A DNA stretch of 64,000 nucleotides, from NCBI GenBank assembly GCA_024640565.1, contig JAHEET010000013.1, positions 62,001 to 126,000 on the forward strand, written 5' to 3'. Every line of letters starts with the position of its first letter. Within the stretch, counting starts at the first letter, position 1. The position numbers and the translations under genes were made by a program. This DNA is from Flavobacteriaceae bacterium (GTDB taxonomy: Bacteria > Bacteroidota > Bacteroidia > Flavobacteriales > Flavobacteriaceae). Below the pieces are notes generated by a model. That model had not been told where the DNA came from and did not search any database. It saw nothing but the letters and a program-made list of their open reading frames with translations. This document shows, one piece after another, positions 55,043-64,000 of the stretch.

Positions 55043-55158
55043 TACCCTTGTCTTTGTTTAAATCTAGGATTTTGTTTATTAATCACATATAATCTACCTT
55101 TTCTGCGAACAATCTTGCAGTCGGCACTTCTTTTTTTTACTGATGCTCTAACTTTCAT
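55042..55158 (-). CDS. rpmJ: Ribosomal protein L36
   Basis: A 38-residue ribosomal protein, [21 protein letters not shown]... ending NPRFKQRQG. One Cys remains in [10 protein letters not shown] while the other zinc ligands of classical L36 are missing ([16 protein letters not shown]), as in many Bacteroidetes. It lies between infA and rpsM in standard order and shares one base with the rpsM start. Confidence 0.96.
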   Translation of the reverse strand: MKVRASVKKRSADCKIVRRKGRLYVINKQNPRFKQRQG

Positions 55159-55172
55159 TAGTCTCGTTTTTA

Positions 55173-55388
55173 TTAATATCTATAAGTAATTCTTGCCTTT
55201 GTCAAATCATAAGGACTCATTTCTAACTTTACTTTATCTCCGGGTAATAATTTAATATAATGCATACGCATTTTACCTGAAATGTGTGCAGTTACAACGT
55301 GCCCGTTTTCTAATTCTACACGGAACATTGCATTTGATAATGCTTCTGTAATCGTTCCGTCTTGTTGAATTGCTGATTGCTTAGCCAT
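55173..55388 (-). CDS. infA: Translation initiation factor IF-1
   Basis: A 71-residue OB-fold protein that binds the ribosomal A site during initiation. [30 protein letters not shown] and [24 protein letters not shown] are diagnostic. Its start directly abuts the secY stop. Confidence 0.97.
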   Translation of the reverse strand: MAKQSAIQQDGTITEALSNAMFRVELENGHVVTAHISGKMRMHYIKLLPGDKVKLEMSPYDLTKARITYRY

Positions 55389-56717
55389 TTAATCGTTTAA
55401 AGATTTTCTGTTAGTATTTCCTGCTTTCATTAAGCCATCGTAATGACGGTTTAATAAGTAAGCGTTTATTTGTTGTAATGTGTCAATCGCGACACCCACC
55501 ATAATGATTAATGAGGTCCCTCCATAAAACATGGCCCAACTTTGCTGTACTCCAAACTGAAATACAACTGCTGGAAGTATTGATAATGCTGCTAAGAATA
55601 ACGATCCTGGGAAGGTAATTCTAGACAAAACACTGTCTAACTTGTCGGCGGTGTCTTTACCGGGTCTGATACCTGGAATAAAACCACCACTTCTTTTAAG
55701 GCCCTGCGCCATTTCATCTGTACGCACCGTAATGGCTGTATAGAAATAACTGAAAATGATGATTAGTATTGCGAATATCAAATTGTACTGCCATCCAAAG
55801 TTATCTTGCAATCCTGCGATTGCTGGATACTTTTGAGCTAAAGCCACAGGTAAAAACATAATTGCCTGTGCAAAGATAATTGGCATTACACCTGCTGCAT
55901 TTAATTTCAATGGAATGTAATCTCTTGAACCTGCCACATTTTGTGTACTTCCTGCAACAGTTCTTCTTGCATACTGAACTGCAATTTTACGAACAGCAGT
56001 TACCAATAGAACCGTTAATAAAATTACAATAAACCAAACAATGATTTCAATTAAGATCATCATCAAACCACCTGCGCCTGCATTGGTTGTTTTAGCAACG
56101 AACTCTTGTAAAAAAGCCGCTGGAAAGTTTGCAATAATACCTACCGTAATTAATAGTGAAATACCATTACCAACTCCTTTGTCTGTAATACGCTCTCCCA
56201 ACCACATTGCAAAAATTGTTCCTGCAGTTAAAATAACAATCGAGGATACCCAAAATACAGGTCCTGTAATTAAAAAGGCTTCAGCTGGTAAATCCATTTG
56301 GTTTTGAATAAAACCAATATAGGTTGGTGCTTGTACCAAAGTAATTCCAATGGTTAACCATCTGGTGATTTGTGTAATCTTTTTACGTCCACTTTCTCCA
56401 TCTTTTTGTAGTTTCTGTAAATAAGGAATTGCAATTCCCATTAATTGAACTACAATGGAAGCAGAAATATAAGGCATAATTCCAAGCGCCATTACAGATG
56501 CTCTTGCAAAGGCTCCTCCGGTAAATGCGTCTAATAATGTTAATAAACCACCTCCAGAAGCGTTGTCTTTTAATGCTGTCAATTGTAACGGATCTATTCC
56601 AGGTAATGGAACAGCTGCCATAAATCGATACACAGCGATTAAACCAATCGTAAGAAGAATCTTGTTTTTTAATTCTTCAATACTGAAAATGTCTTTTAAC
56701 GTCTTTATGAAACTCAT
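55389..56717 (-). CDS. secY: Preprotein translocase subunit SecY
   Basis: Channel of the Sec export system, 442 residues with about ten membrane helices. Conserved parts are RFMAAVPLPGIDP, the plug/TM2 region ALGIMPYISASIVVQLM, LGERITDKGVGNGISLLI, and the cytoplasmic loop GFIPGIRPGKDTADKL. It abuts infA and follows rplO, the standard spc order. Confidence 0.98.
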   Translation of the reverse strand: MSFIKTLKDIFSIEELKNKILLTIGLIAVYRFMAAVPLPGIDPLQLTALKDNASGGGLLTLLDAFTGGAFARASVMALGIMPYISASIVVQLMGIAIPYLQKLQKDGESGRKKITQITRWLTIGITLVQAPTYIGFIQNQMDLPAEAFLITGPVFWVSSIVILTAGTIFAMWLGERITDKGVGNGISLLITVGIIANFPAAFLQEFVAKTTNAGAGGLMMILIEIIVWFIVILLTVLLVTAVRKIAVQYARRTVAGSTQNVAGSRDYIPLKLNAAGVMPIIFAQAIMFLPVALAQKYPAIAGLQDNFGWQYNLIFAILIIIFSYFYTAITVRTDEMAQGLKRSGGFIPGIRPGKDTADKLDSVLSRITFPGSLFLAALSILPAVVFQFGVQQSWAMFYGGTSLIIMVGVAIDTLQQINAYLLNRHYDGLMKAGNTNRKSLND

Positions 56718-56730
56718 CTTTTCGCTTTTC

Positions 56731-57180
56731 TTATAAAGTTACTACTTCTCCTCCAGCAGCTTCGATAGCAGCTTTTGCAGTTGCAGTAAACTTGTGTACT
56801 GTTATACTTAATTTAGCTTTTAATTCTCCGTTTCCTAGAATTTTTACTAGGTCGTTTTTCCCTGCTAATCGGTTTGCGATTAAAATATCTAAAGTAACTG
56901 TATCAGTAATTTTTCCACTGTCAACTAGAGCCTGTAAAGTCGCTATGTTGATTCCTTGGTATTCTTTACGGTTGATGTTTGTAAAACCAAACTTAGGAAC
57001 ACGTCTTTGAAGTGGCATTTGTCCTCCTTCAAAACCAATCTTTCTTGAGTAACCTGAACGCGATTTCTGTCCATTATGACCTCTTGTTGCAGTACCACCT
57101 TTTCCAGATCCTTCACCTCTAGCAATTCTTTTCCCTTTTTTTACGGAACCTTCTGCGGGTGTTAAATTATGTAAATTCAT
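56731..57180 (-). CDS. rplO: Ribosomal protein L15
   Basis: 149 residues with the glycine-rich basic start (KKGKRIARGEGSGKGGTATRGHNGQKSRSGY) and the signature ending KAAIEAAGGEVV. Confidence 0.97.
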   Translation of the reverse strand: MNLHNLTPAEGSVKKGKRIARGEGSGKGGTATRGHNGQKSRSGYSRKIGFEGGQMPLQRRVPKFGFTNINRKEYQGINIATLQALVDSGKITDTVTLDILIANRLAGKNDLVKILGNGELKAKLSITVHKFTATAKAAIEAAGGEVVTL

Positions 57181-57194
57181 TTGTATATATGTCT

Positions 57195-57377
57195 TTATTT
57201 AATTTCTTCGAAAGAAACTAAGTGTTTAACTGTATTCACCATACCTACAATAGAAGGAGTTGCCTCGTGTTCTACCGTTTGGTTCATTTTACGTAAACCT
57301 AAAGCTTCTAAAGTTCTCTTTTGATTCTGAAGACGCCCGATTTGACTTTTTACTTGTGTAACTTTTATTCTTGCCAT
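57195..57377 (-). CDS. rpmD: Ribosomal protein L30
   Basis: A 60-residue protein (MARIKVTQVKSQIGRLQNQKRTLEALGLRKMNQTVEH) with the typical GMVNTVKHLV ending. It lies between rpsE and rplO. Confidence 0.96.
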   Translation of the reverse strand: MARIKVTQVKSQIGRLQNQKRTLEALGLRKMNQTVEHEATPSIVGMVNTVKHLVSFEEIK

Positions 57378-57388
57378 CGTTCTTAGAT

Positions 57389-57910
57389 TTATCCGTTAAA
57401 TACTGTTTCTAAAGATACTCCTCTTTGCTGTGCAATTTGACCTGCACTACGTAATTGTAATAATGCATCAAAAGTAGCTTTTACTGCATTGTGAGGGTTT
57501 GAAGAACCTTGAGATTTTGATAATACATCATGTACTCCTACAGATTCTAATACCGCACGTACTGCACCACCAGCAATAACTCCTGTACCAGGAGAGGCAG
57601 GCTTGATAAATACTTTCGCACCACCAAACTTTCCTTTTTGCTCATGAGGAAGCGTACCTTGTAAAATAGGTATTCTTACTAAATTTTTCTTTGCATCTTC
57701 AATGGCTTTTGCAATTGCTGAAGCTACATCTTTAGATTTTCCTAAACCGTGACCAACAACACCGTTACCATCACCAACAACAACGATTGCAGAGAAACCA
57801 AATGCTCTACCTCCCTTTGTTACTTTGGTAACACGCTGTACTCCTACTAACTTATCTACAAGCTCCAACCCACTAGGCTTCACTCTTTCTACGTTTTTAT
57901 AACCTTGCAT
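57389..57910 (-). CDS. rpsE: Ribosomal protein S5
   Basis: 173 residues. The double-stranded RNA-binding-like N-terminus ([34 protein letters not shown]) and the signature [27 protein letters not shown] are present. S5 helps ribosome accuracy. Confidence 0.97.
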   Translation of the reverse strand: MQGYKNVERVKPSGLELVDKLVGVQRVTKVTKGGRAFGFSAIVVVGDGNGVVGHGLGKSKDVASAIAKAIEDAKKNLVRIPILQGTLPHEQKGKFGGAKVFIKPASPGTGVIAGGAVRAVLESVGVHDVLSKSQGSSNPHNAVKATFDALLQLRSAGQIAQQRGVSLETVFNG

Positions 57911-57916
57911 AATTTC

Positions 57917-58267
57917 TTAAAATTTTAAACCAGCTTCTCTAGCGGCATCTGCTAATACTTTAACTCTACCGTGATATAAATACCCGTTTCTATCGAAAGC
58001 AACAGTGTCTAACCCTGCCTTAGTTGCTAATTCAGTAATCGCTTTACCAACTGCAGCAGAAGCTTCAGTCTTAGTGGTTGCTTTAATATCTTTGTCTCTT
58101 GATGAAACGCTAGCGATTGTCACTCCGTTTACATCGTCTACTAATTGCGCATAGATTTCTTTGTTGCTTCGAAACACAGATAATCTTGGTTTGGTTGCAG
58201 TTCCAGAAATTATTTTTCTGATTCTATGCTTAATTCTAGTTCTTCTCTCAAGCTTTGATAATGCCAT
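57917..58267 (-). CDS. rplR: Ribosomal protein L18
   Basis: 5S rRNA-binding protein, 116 residues ([64 protein letters not shown]). Confidence 0.97.
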   Translation of the reverse strand: MALSKLERRTRIKHRIRKIISGTATKPRLSVFRSNKEIYAQLVDDVNGVTIASVSSRDKDIKATTKTEASAAVGKAITELATKAGLDTVAFDRNGYLYHGRVKVLADAAREAGLKF

Positions 58268-58278
58268 AATATGTATAA

Positions 58279-58824
58279 TTATGCAGATTTACCTGCTTTT
58301 CTTCTTAATATTTCTCCTACAAACTTAACTCCTTTTCCTTTGTATGGCTCTGGAGCTCTGAAAGAACGAATCTTTGCAGCTACTTGCCCAACTAATTGCT
58401 TATCAAAAGAAGTTAATTTAATAATTGGATCTTTTCCTTTCTCTGATATTGTTTCAACTTTAACTTCTGGAGCTACATCTAAAACAATATTGTGTGAAAA
58501 ACCTAAAGCAAGATCTAATTTCTGACCTTGGTTAGAAGCTCTGTAACCAACACCTACCAATTGTAAGTCTTTGATCCAACCTTCACTAACTCCAATGATC
58601 ATGTTATTTACCAAGGCTCTCATTAAGCCATGTTGTGCTTTGTGATCTTTAGATTCTGAAGCTCTATCTAGTACGACTTGTGAATCTTCTATCTTGATTG
58701 TAATTCCGTTTGAAATGCTTTGAGATAGTTCTCCTAACTTTCCTTTTACAGTTACAATATTTTCGTTTATGTTTACATCTACACCTTGTGGAATGCTAAC
58801 GGGATTTTTTCCTATTCTACTCAT
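58279..58824 (-). CDS. rplF: Ribosomal protein L6
   Basis: 181 residues with the L6 hallmark [36 protein letters not shown] and [16 protein letters not shown]. Confidence 0.97.
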   Translation of the reverse strand: MSRIGKNPVSIPQGVDVNINENIVTVKGKLGELSQSISNGITIKIEDSQVVLDRASESKDHKAQHGLMRALVNNMIIGVSEGWIKDLQLVGVGYRASNQGQKLDLALGFSHNIVLDVAPEVKVETISEKGKDPIIKLTSFDKQLVGQVAAKIRSFRAPEPYKGKGVKFVGEILRRKAGKSA

Positions 58825-58834
58825 CTCTTAAGGC

Positions 58835-59233
58835 TTAATAAACGTAACATAAAACTTCTCCTCCAACATTCTCTTGACGTGCTTTTTTGTTTGTCATTAC
58901 ACCTTTCGATGTTGAAACAATAGCAATACCAAGACCGTTTAATACTCTTGGCATCTCTGAAGAGCCAACGTATTTACGTAAACCAGGGGTACTGATTCTT
59001 TGGATTTTTCTAATTACTGACTCTTTGGTGTCTTTGCTATATTTTAAAGCGATTTTGATGGTTCCTTGAACTTTATCGTCATTGAACTGGTAGCTTAAAA
59101 TATACCCTTGATCAAACAAAATTTTAGTCATTTCCTTCTTCAAGTTCGAAGCAGGAATTTCTACTACTCTGTGTCCTGCTGCGATTGCATTTCTAACTCT
59201 GGTTAGATAATCCGCGATTGGATCTGTATACAT
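58835..59233 (-). CDS. rpsH: Ribosomal protein S8
   Basis: 132 residues ([61 protein letters not shown]). The 164-bp gap before it is the largest in the cluster and holds a hairpin with a promoter-like box. Confidence 0.97.
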   Translation of the reverse strand: MYTDPIADYLTRVRNAIAAGHRVVEIPASNLKKEMTKILFDQGYILSYQFNDDKVQGTIKIALKYSKDTKESVIRKIQRISTPGLRKYVGSSEMPRVLNGLGIAIVSTSKGVMTNKKARQENVGGEVLCYVY

Positions 59234-59334
59234 ATTTATTAAAAATTGCGATTCCGGTTTTCACTTGCCTCTATTGTTGCTACAGATTGCTCTGTGACAA
59301 ATGAACCTATAATCCGTTAAAATTTATTTTACTC

Positions 59335-59373
59335 AAAAAAATAGAGCGTGCAAATATACACATTCTATTTTTT
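59335..59373 (-). promoter_or_regulatory. Hairpin with TATATTTG box in its loop, rpsN-rpsH gap
   Basis: The arms AAAAATAGAGCGTG and CACATTCTATTTTT pair with two mismatches around an 8-nt loop that is exactly CAAATATA, i.e. TATATTTG on the minus strand (59351-59358), a perfect -7 box. The 3' arm ends in a T run on the minus strand, so it may terminate or attenuate upstream transcription, while the box could start new transcription for rpsH onward. No -33 TTG was found. Confidence 0.4.
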
Positions 59374-59397
59374 AGATAGTGATTAATTTGTTTAATC

Positions 59398-59667
59398 TTA
59401 CCAACTTGCTTTTCGTACGCCTGGTATTAAGCCTTGATTGGCCATTTCACGGAAAGTAACACGTGAAATTCCAAATTGACGCATATACCCTTTTGGTCTA
59501 CCCGTAAGTTTACATCGGTTGTGCATTCTTATTGGGGAAGCATTCTTTGGTAATTTTTGCAATCCTTCGAAATCTCCAGCTGCTTTTAAAGCTTTTCTTT
59601 TCTCAGCATATTTTGCTACGGTTGCTGCTCTTTTGCGCTCACGCGCTTTCATTGATTCTTTAGCCAT
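59398..59667 (-). CDS. rpsN: Ribosomal protein S14
   Basis: 89 residues, zinc-free type ([46 protein letters not shown]). It starts 1 bp after rplE and is followed by an unusually long gap of 164 bp. Confidence 0.97.
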   Translation of the reverse strand: MAKESMKARERKRAATVAKYAEKRKALKAAGDFEGLQKLPKNASPIRMHNRCKLTGRPKGYMRQFGISRVTFREMANQGLIPGVRKASW

Positions 59668-59668
59668 C

Positions 59669-60220
59669 TTAGTTCTTTTTAAAAGGTAAACCTAATTCGG
59701 TTAATAATGATTTTGCTTCCTTATCAGTATTTGCAGAAGTTACAAATGTGATATCCATACCATTGATTTTCTTTACTTGATCAATATTAATTTCTGGATA
59801 AATAATTTGTTCTACAATCCCTAAATTGTAATTTCCTCTCCCGTCAAAACCATTTGCTTTGATACCGTTAAAGTCTCTTACACGCGGTAATGATGCAGTA
59901 ACCAATCGATCTAAAAATTCATACATTTTATCACCACGTAAAGTAACTTTTACACCAATTGGCATTCCCTTACGTAATTTAAATGCGGCAACATCCTTTT
60001 TGGACATCGTTGCAATTGCTTTTTGACCTGTAATTTTTGTTACTTCTTCAATTGCGTAATCTATTAGTTTCTTGTCTGCAATGGCAGCACCGACACCTTT
60101 AGAAACAACAATCTTTTGTAATTTAGGTACCTGCATAATATTGCTGTAGCTAAATTCTTCTTTAAGAGCACTTACTATTTTGCTCTTGTATTCTGCTTTT
60201 AATCTTGGTACGTAACTCAT
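59669..60220 (-). CDS. rplE: Ribosomal protein L5
   Basis: 5S rRNA-binding protein, 183 residues ([68 protein letters not shown]). Confidence 0.97.
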   Translation of the reverse strand: MSYVPRLKAEYKSKIVSALKEEFSYSNIMQVPKLQKIVVSKGVGAAIADKKLIDYAIEEVTKITGQKAIATMSKKDVAAFKLRKGMPIGVKVTLRGDKMYEFLDRLVTASLPRVRDFNGIKANGFDGRGNYNLGIVEQIIYPEINIDQVKKINGMDITFVTSANTDKEAKSLLTELGLPFKKN

Positions 60221-60225
60221 GATTA

Positions 60226-60528
60226 TTATTTTTTAGTTTTTTTAGAGATTCTTGTTTTCGTATCTCCATCAACCTTAAAGCCAACTCTTACAGCAACACC
60301 ATCTTCTACTAATAATACATTAGAAATGTGTAATGATGCTTCTTTTTTTACGATACCTCCTTGTGGACTTTGTGCGCTTGGCTTTGTATGCTTAGATACT
60401 AAGTTTACACCCTCAACAAGAACTCTATCTTTATCTTTTACAATTTGTAAAACTTTACCTTCCGAACCTTTGTGATCTCCTGCAATAACTCTTACAGTAT
60501 CTCCTGATTTTATTTTAAACTTCTTCAT
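60226..60528 (-). CDS. rplX: Ribosomal protein L24
   Basis: 100 residues with a KOW motif near the start ([25 protein letters not shown]) and the conserved [10 protein letters not shown]. It helps start 50S assembly. Confidence 0.96.
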   Translation of the reverse strand: MKKFKIKSGDTVRVIAGDHKGSEGKVLQIVKDKDRVLVEGVNLVSKHTKPSAQSPQGGIVKKEASLHISNVLLVEDGVAVRVGFKVDGDTKTRISKKTKK

Positions 60529-60540
60529 TTTGTTTCTGGT

Positions 60541-60909
60541 TTAAAGCACTTCAGGTGCTAATGAGACTATTTTCATGAATTGTTTCTCACGAAGTTCACG
60601 GGCAACAGGACCAAATACACGAGTTCCTCTCATCTCCTCTGTAGGATTTAAAAGCACACAAGCGTTATCATCAAATCGAATGTATGATCCGTCTTTTCGT
60701 CTTACTTCTTTCTTTGTTCTTACAACAACTGCTCTGGATACTTGACCCTTCTTAACAGCTCCGTTAGGAGTTGCAGATTTAACCGTTACAACAATCTTGT
60801 CTCCAATACTTGCGTAACGTTTTCTCGTTCCTCCCAAAACTCTAATTACTAAAACTTCTTTTGCTCCAGTATTATCTGCGACTTTTAATCTTGATTCTGT
60901 CTGTAACAT
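60541..60909 (-). CDS. rplN: Ribosomal protein L14
   Basis: 122 residues, highly conserved ([55 protein letters not shown]). L14 is the docking site of RsfS, whose gene is also in this window. Confidence 0.98.
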   Translation of the reverse strand: MLQTESRLKVADNTGAKEVLVIRVLGGTRKRYASIGDKIVVTVKSATPNGAVKKGQVSRAVVVRTKKEVRRKDGSYIRFDDNACVLLNPTEEMRGTRVFGPVARELREKQFMKIVSLAPEVL

Positions 60910-60910
60910 A

Positions 60911-61168
60911 TTATTTAGCTCTTTCTAGGATTTCTACTAATCTCCAACGTTTTGACTTACTCATAGGCTTTGTTTCCATAATCCTAACAGTGTCTCCTTC
61001 GTTGCAATCGTTCTTTTCGTCGTGTGCAACATACTTCTTCGTTTTTAACACAAACTTTCCGTACATTGGGTGTTTTACTCTTTTTACTTCAGCGACAACA
61101 ATAGATTTCTCCATTTTGCTGCTAGAAACAACACCAATTCTCTCTTTTCTAAGATTTCTTTTTTCCAT
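60911..61168 (-). CDS. rpsQ: Ribosomal protein S17
   Basis: 85 residues ([61 protein letters not shown]). It is 1 bp from rplN. Confidence 0.97.
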   Translation of the reverse strand: MEKRNLRKERIGVVSSSKMEKSIVVAEVKRVKHPMYGKFVLKTKKYVAHDEKNDCNEGDTVRIMETKPMSKSKRWRLVEILERAK

Positions 61169-61188
61169 CTTTAAAACTGACTATAGAA

Positions 61189-61380
61189 TTATTGTAATTC
61201 TCTTTTTGTTAATTCTGTTGCAATTCTTGCGACAGTTCTTCTTAAGCCTCTTAACTGTAATGGGTTCTCCATTGGCGTTATGGCATGCGCCATCTTAAGA
61301 CCGGTATAATTCTTTTGAAACGCTGCAAGCTTCTCGTAAAGGTCTGCTGTAGCTAATTCTTTAATTTCTGATTGTTTCAT
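61189..61380 (-). CDS. rpmC: Ribosomal protein L29
   Basis: 63 residues forming two helices (MKQSEIKELATADLYEKLAAF; PLQLRGLRRTVARIATELTKRE). Located between rplP and rpsQ as expected. Confidence 0.96.
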   Translation of the reverse strand: MKQSEIKELATADLYEKLAAFQKNYTGLKMAHAITPMENPLQLRGLRRTVARIATELTKRELQ

Positions 61381-61391
61381 AGGGTTTAGAA

Positions 61392-61823
61392 TTATGCGTT
61401 AATATCGAAATCTCTTGCGATTACGAACTTGGTTCTTACTGGAAGTTTTTGTGCTGCTAAACGCAACGCTTCTTTGGCTATATCCATTGGAACACCACCA
61501 ATTTCAAATAAGATTCTTCCTGGCTTTACAACTGAAACGAAATGTGAAGGAGCTCCTTTACCCTTACCCATACGTACTTCTAAGGGTTTTGCAGTAATAG
61601 GCTTGTCTGGAAATATCTTAATCCATAATTGACCTTCTCTTTTCATGTAACGAGTTGCAGCAATACGAGCTGCCTCAATCTGACGTGAAGTTAATAAGTT
61701 CTGGTCTATGGATTTAATTCCAAACATTCCATTAGAAAGTTGGTTCCCTCTCATAGAATTACCACTCATATTTCCTTTCGCCTTCTGAACCTTACGGTAT
61801 TTTACTCTTTTTGGCTGTAACAT
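61392..61823 (-). CDS. rplP: Ribosomal protein L16
   Basis: 143 residues ([71 protein letters not shown]). Organises the A-site tRNA region of the 50S subunit. Confidence 0.97.
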   Translation of the reverse strand: MLQPKRVKYRKVQKAKGNMSGNSMRGNQLSNGMFGIKSIDQNLLTSRQIEAARIAATRYMKREGQLWIKIFPDKPITAKPLEVRMGKGKGAPSHFVSVVKPGRILFEIGGVPMDIAKEALRLAAQKLPVRTKFVIARDFDINA

Positions 61824-61845
61824 TTTTAATTTCTAATTTTAAAAA

Positions 61846-62574
61846 TTATTTTCTTCTACTACGAGGTTGTTGACGTTTGGATCTATCACCACCACCTTTG
61901 GGTCCTGATTGTTTCTTAGACAATCCTACCAATGGAGATAATTCTCTCTTTCCATATACCTCACCTTTCATAATCCATACTTTTACACCTAATCTTCCAT
62001 AAGTAGTATGAGATTCTACAAGTGCATAATCAATATCAGCTCTAAATGTAGAAAGCGGAATTCTACCTTCTTTAAAGTGCTCTGAACGTGCCATCTCTGC
62101 ACCATTTAGACGCCCTGAAATCTGAATTTTAATTCCTTCAGCATTCATACGCATGGTTGCTTGAATAGCCATCTTAATAGCTCTCTTGTAAGAAATTCTA
62201 TTTTCAATTTGACGTGCAACACTAGCCGCTACTAACTTCGCATCTAATTCTGGACGTTTAATTTCAAAAATATTAATTTGAACATCTTTTCCTGTAATTT
62301 TCTTAAGCTCTTCTTTTAACTTGTCTACCTCTTGACCTCCTTTACCAATAATGATACCTGGACGTGCAGTGGTGATAGTAACGGTTACAAGTTTAAGCGT
62401 ACGCTCAATAATTACTCTTGATACACTTGCCTTAAATAAGCGAGCATTTACATACTTTCTTATTTTATCATCTTCAGCAATCTTGTCTCCGTAGTCATTT
62501 CCACCGTACCAGTTAGATTCCCAACCTCTGATGATTCCTAATCGATTTCCTATTGGATTCGTTTTTTGTCCCAT
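61846..62574 (-). CDS. rpsC: Ribosomal protein S3
   Basis: 242 residues with an N-terminal KH domain ([31 protein letters not shown]) and the C-terminal S3 domain ([30 protein letters not shown]). The tail is Gly/Lys/Arg-rich. Confidence 0.98.
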   Translation of the reverse strand: MGQKTNPIGNRLGIIRGWESNWYGGNDYGDKIAEDDKIRKYVNARLFKASVSRVIIERTLKLVTVTITTARPGIIIGKGGQEVDKLKEELKKITGKDVQINIFEIKRPELDAKLVAASVARQIENRISYKRAIKMAIQATMRMNAEGIKIQISGRLNGAEMARSEHFKEGRIPLSTFRADIDYALVESHTTYGRLGVKVWIMKGEVYGKRELSPLVGLSKKQSGPKGGGDRSKRQQPRSRRK

Positions 62575-62585
62575 TTCTACTTTGA

Positions 62586-62990
62586 TTAATTACTTTTATT
62601 TTTACTTCCTAACTCAATAGTAACGTGATTAGAACGCTTGCGAATTCTATGTGCACGCCCTTGTGGAGCAGGTCTTAATCTTTTTAACATTCCTGCGCTA
62701 TCCACACAAATTGTTTTGACAAACAATCCAGCTTCTTCAATACTTGCATCAGCATTTTTGGCTTGCCAGTTTGCAATTGCAGACAATAACAATTTCTCTA
62801 AATTGATAGATGCTTCTTTTGGGCTAAATTTTAAGATTTGTAAAGCTTTTTCAACTTCAACACCTCTTACTTGATTAGCTACTAAACGCATTTTCCTTGG
62901 TGATGTAGGGCAGTTAGTAAGCTTCGCGAAAGCTTTGTGCTTTCTCGCTTCTTTTAACTGATCTGCCATATTTTTTTTACGAACTCCCAT
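62586..62990 (-). CDS. rplV: Ribosomal protein L22
   Basis: 134 residues with an N-terminal basic extension before the core [22 protein letters not shown]; the loop that lines the exit tunnel ([25 protein letters not shown]) is intact. The frame allows ATG 62990 or an internal Met ([11 protein letters not shown]) as start. Confidence 0.96.
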   Translation of the reverse strand: MGVRKKNMADQLKEARKHKAFAKLTNCPTSPRKMRLVANQVRGVEVEKALQILKFSPKEASINLEKLLLSAIANWQAKNADASIEEAGLFVKTICVDSAGMLKRLRPAPQGRAHRIRKRSNHVTIELGSKNKSN

Positions 62991-62995
62991 AGCTA

Positions 62996-63274
62996 CTATT
63001 TTTTACCTTTATTTTTTGCACCTGCATGTCCTCTAAATGAACGTGTTGGTGAAAATTCGCCTAACTTATGACCTACCATGTTTTCTGTAACATAGACAGG
63101 TACAAACTGACGTCCATTATGAACTGCAATTGTTTGTCCTACGAAATCAGGAGTAATCATACTTGCTCTCGACCAAGTTTTGATAACTGTTTTGCTTCCT
63201 GCTTCCACATTGGCCAACACTTTTTTCTCTAATTTATAGTGAACGAAAGGTCCTTTTTTTAATGATCTTGCCAT
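62996..63274 (-). CDS. rpsS: Ribosomal protein S19
   Basis: 92 residues ([65 protein letters not shown]). It lies 3 bp after rplB. Confidence 0.97.
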   Translation of the reverse strand: MARSLKKGPFVHYKLEKKVLANVEAGSKTVIKTWSRASMITPDFVGQTIAVHNGRQFVPVYVTENMVGHKLGEFSPTRSFRGHAGAKNKGKK

Positions 63275-63277
63275 AAC

Positions 63278-64000
63278 TTATTTCTTTCTACGTTCTATAA
63301 TGTATTTATTACTTGCTTTTTTCTTAGATCTTGTTTTAAATCCTTTCGCAGGGATTCCGTTTCTAGATCTTGGATGTCCACCAGAAGCTCTACCTTCTCC
63401 ACCTCCCATTGGGTGATCGACAGGGTTCATTCTTACAGCGTTCACTCTTGGTCTTCTACCCAACCATCTTCTTCTACCTGCTTTACCAGATACTAGTAAT
63501 TGATGATCTGAATTGGATACAACTCCAATAGTAGCATTACAAGTCAATAAAACAAGTCTTGTTTCTCCTGAAGGTAACTTAATGGTAGCGTACTTACCGT
63601 CTCTTGCCATTAACTGTGCAAAAGATCCTGCAGAACGCGCCATCACTGCTCCTTGACCAGGGTGTAGTTCAATACATGAAATCGTAGTCCCTAAAGGAAT
63701 TTCACTTAACAACATCGTATTTCCAACTTCTGGAGCAACATTGCTTCCTGATACTACTGTTTGACCTACTTCTAAACCGTTTTGTGCTATTACATAACGT
63801 TTTTCTCCATCAGCATAATTTAATAGTGCAATAAATGCCGTACGATTTGGATCGTATTCTATTGTTTTTACTGTTGCAGGGATATTGTGCTTATCTCTTT
63901 TAAAATCGATAATACGATATTTCTGTTTGTGACCACCTCCGATATTACGAGTTGTCATTCTACCCTGATTGTTTCGACCTCCAGATCTTTTTTTCGGAGC
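63278..64000 (-). CDS. rplB: Ribosomal protein L2, cut by window edge
   Basis: The frame runs off the right edge; 240 codons plus stop are present and roughly the first 35 residues are missing. The visible start reads [18 protein letters not shown], and the diagnostic core follows: [49 protein letters not shown]. The internal ATG at 63958 is not the real start because the coding frame continues in conserved sequence before it. Peptidyl-transferase-centre protein; the gene order predicts rplW upstream. Confidence 0.97.
   Translation of the reverse strand, partial: APKKRSGGRNNQGRMTTRNIGGGHKQKYRIIDFKRDKHNIPATVKTIEYDPNRTAFIALLNYADGEKRYVIAQNGLEVGQTVVSGSNVAPEVGNTMLLSEIPLGTTISCIELHPGQGAVMARSAGSFAQLMARDGKYATIKLPSGETRLVLLTCNATIGVVSNSDHQLLVSGKAGRRRWLGRRPRVNAVRMNPVDHPMGGGEGRASGGHPRSRNGIPAKGFKTRSKKKASNKYIIERRKK

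Overview
The window is chromosomal DNA from a marine member of the Flavobacteriaceae (Bacteroidetes). This rests on low G+C, A-rich leaders with few Shine-Dalgarno sites, several TAnnTTTG promoter boxes, a flavobacterial-type proteorhodopsin beside a brp/blh retinal-synthesis gene, a phosphoserine phosphatase/phosphoglycerate dehydrogenase fusion, and many short-lipobox lipoproteins. Polaribacter or a close relative is the best guess from gene content. The genus cannot be fixed by reading alone.

Layout. 1-2.9 kb: tail of an epimerase gene, then a two-subunit molybdenum hydroxylase whose large subunit has a Tat signal and a lipobox. 3-4.6 kb: SulP anion transporter. 4.7-12.5 kb: a housekeeping run (Nudix, pyrE, SRPBCC, birA, rsfS, ftsH, LUD protein, cdsA, psd, acyl-CoA-binding protein, YceI lipoprotein), including a membrane-lipid cluster. 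12.5-17.4 kb: M14 peptidase, coaD and ddl on one strand, PASTA protein and RluA synthase on the other. 17.4-21.2 kb: scramblase-like and DUF6428-like proteins, yaaA, then blh and proteorhodopsin transcribed divergently. 21.3-30.4 kb: sdaA, dnaK, small unknown genes, tandem lipoproteins, the serB-serA fusion and a UbiA-like membrane protein. 30.6-41.8 kb: gcvP, rpmE2, glutaminyl cyclase, a beta-helix lipoprotein, amidohydrolase, SDR, SprT, DUF389 and CIA30 proteins. 41.9-51.8 kb: tRNA-Lys, Mla-type ABC transporter, PafA-like phosphatase, two arginine/citrulline-type hydrolases, gltA, eno and carA. 51.9-64 kb: the S10-spc-alpha ribosomal cluster, read right to left, from rplB (cut by the window edge) to rplQ.

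How parts work together. Proteorhodopsin needs retinal, which Blh makes by cleaving beta-carotene, so the divergent pair is a light-driven proton-pump module; carotenoid genes are not in the window. SerA/SerB, SdaA and GcvP lie within 12 kb and connect serine and glycine metabolism. CdsA, Psd and the acyl-CoA-binding protein serve phospholipid synthesis. The Mla permease and ATPase would serve outer-membrane lipid transport.

Most of the window is ordinary core genome and I found no obviously new multi-gene system. The better leads are small: a SprT-like gene with no usable ATG/GTG/TTG start, a small membrane-protein gene interrupted by one in-frame TGA, a sigma-54-like site with paired TGTCA repeats before dnaK, twin palindromes 22 bp apart before two tiny lipoproteins, a hairpin enclosing a promoter box between rpsN and rpsH, and a truncated secreted protein between two deiminase-fold genes.
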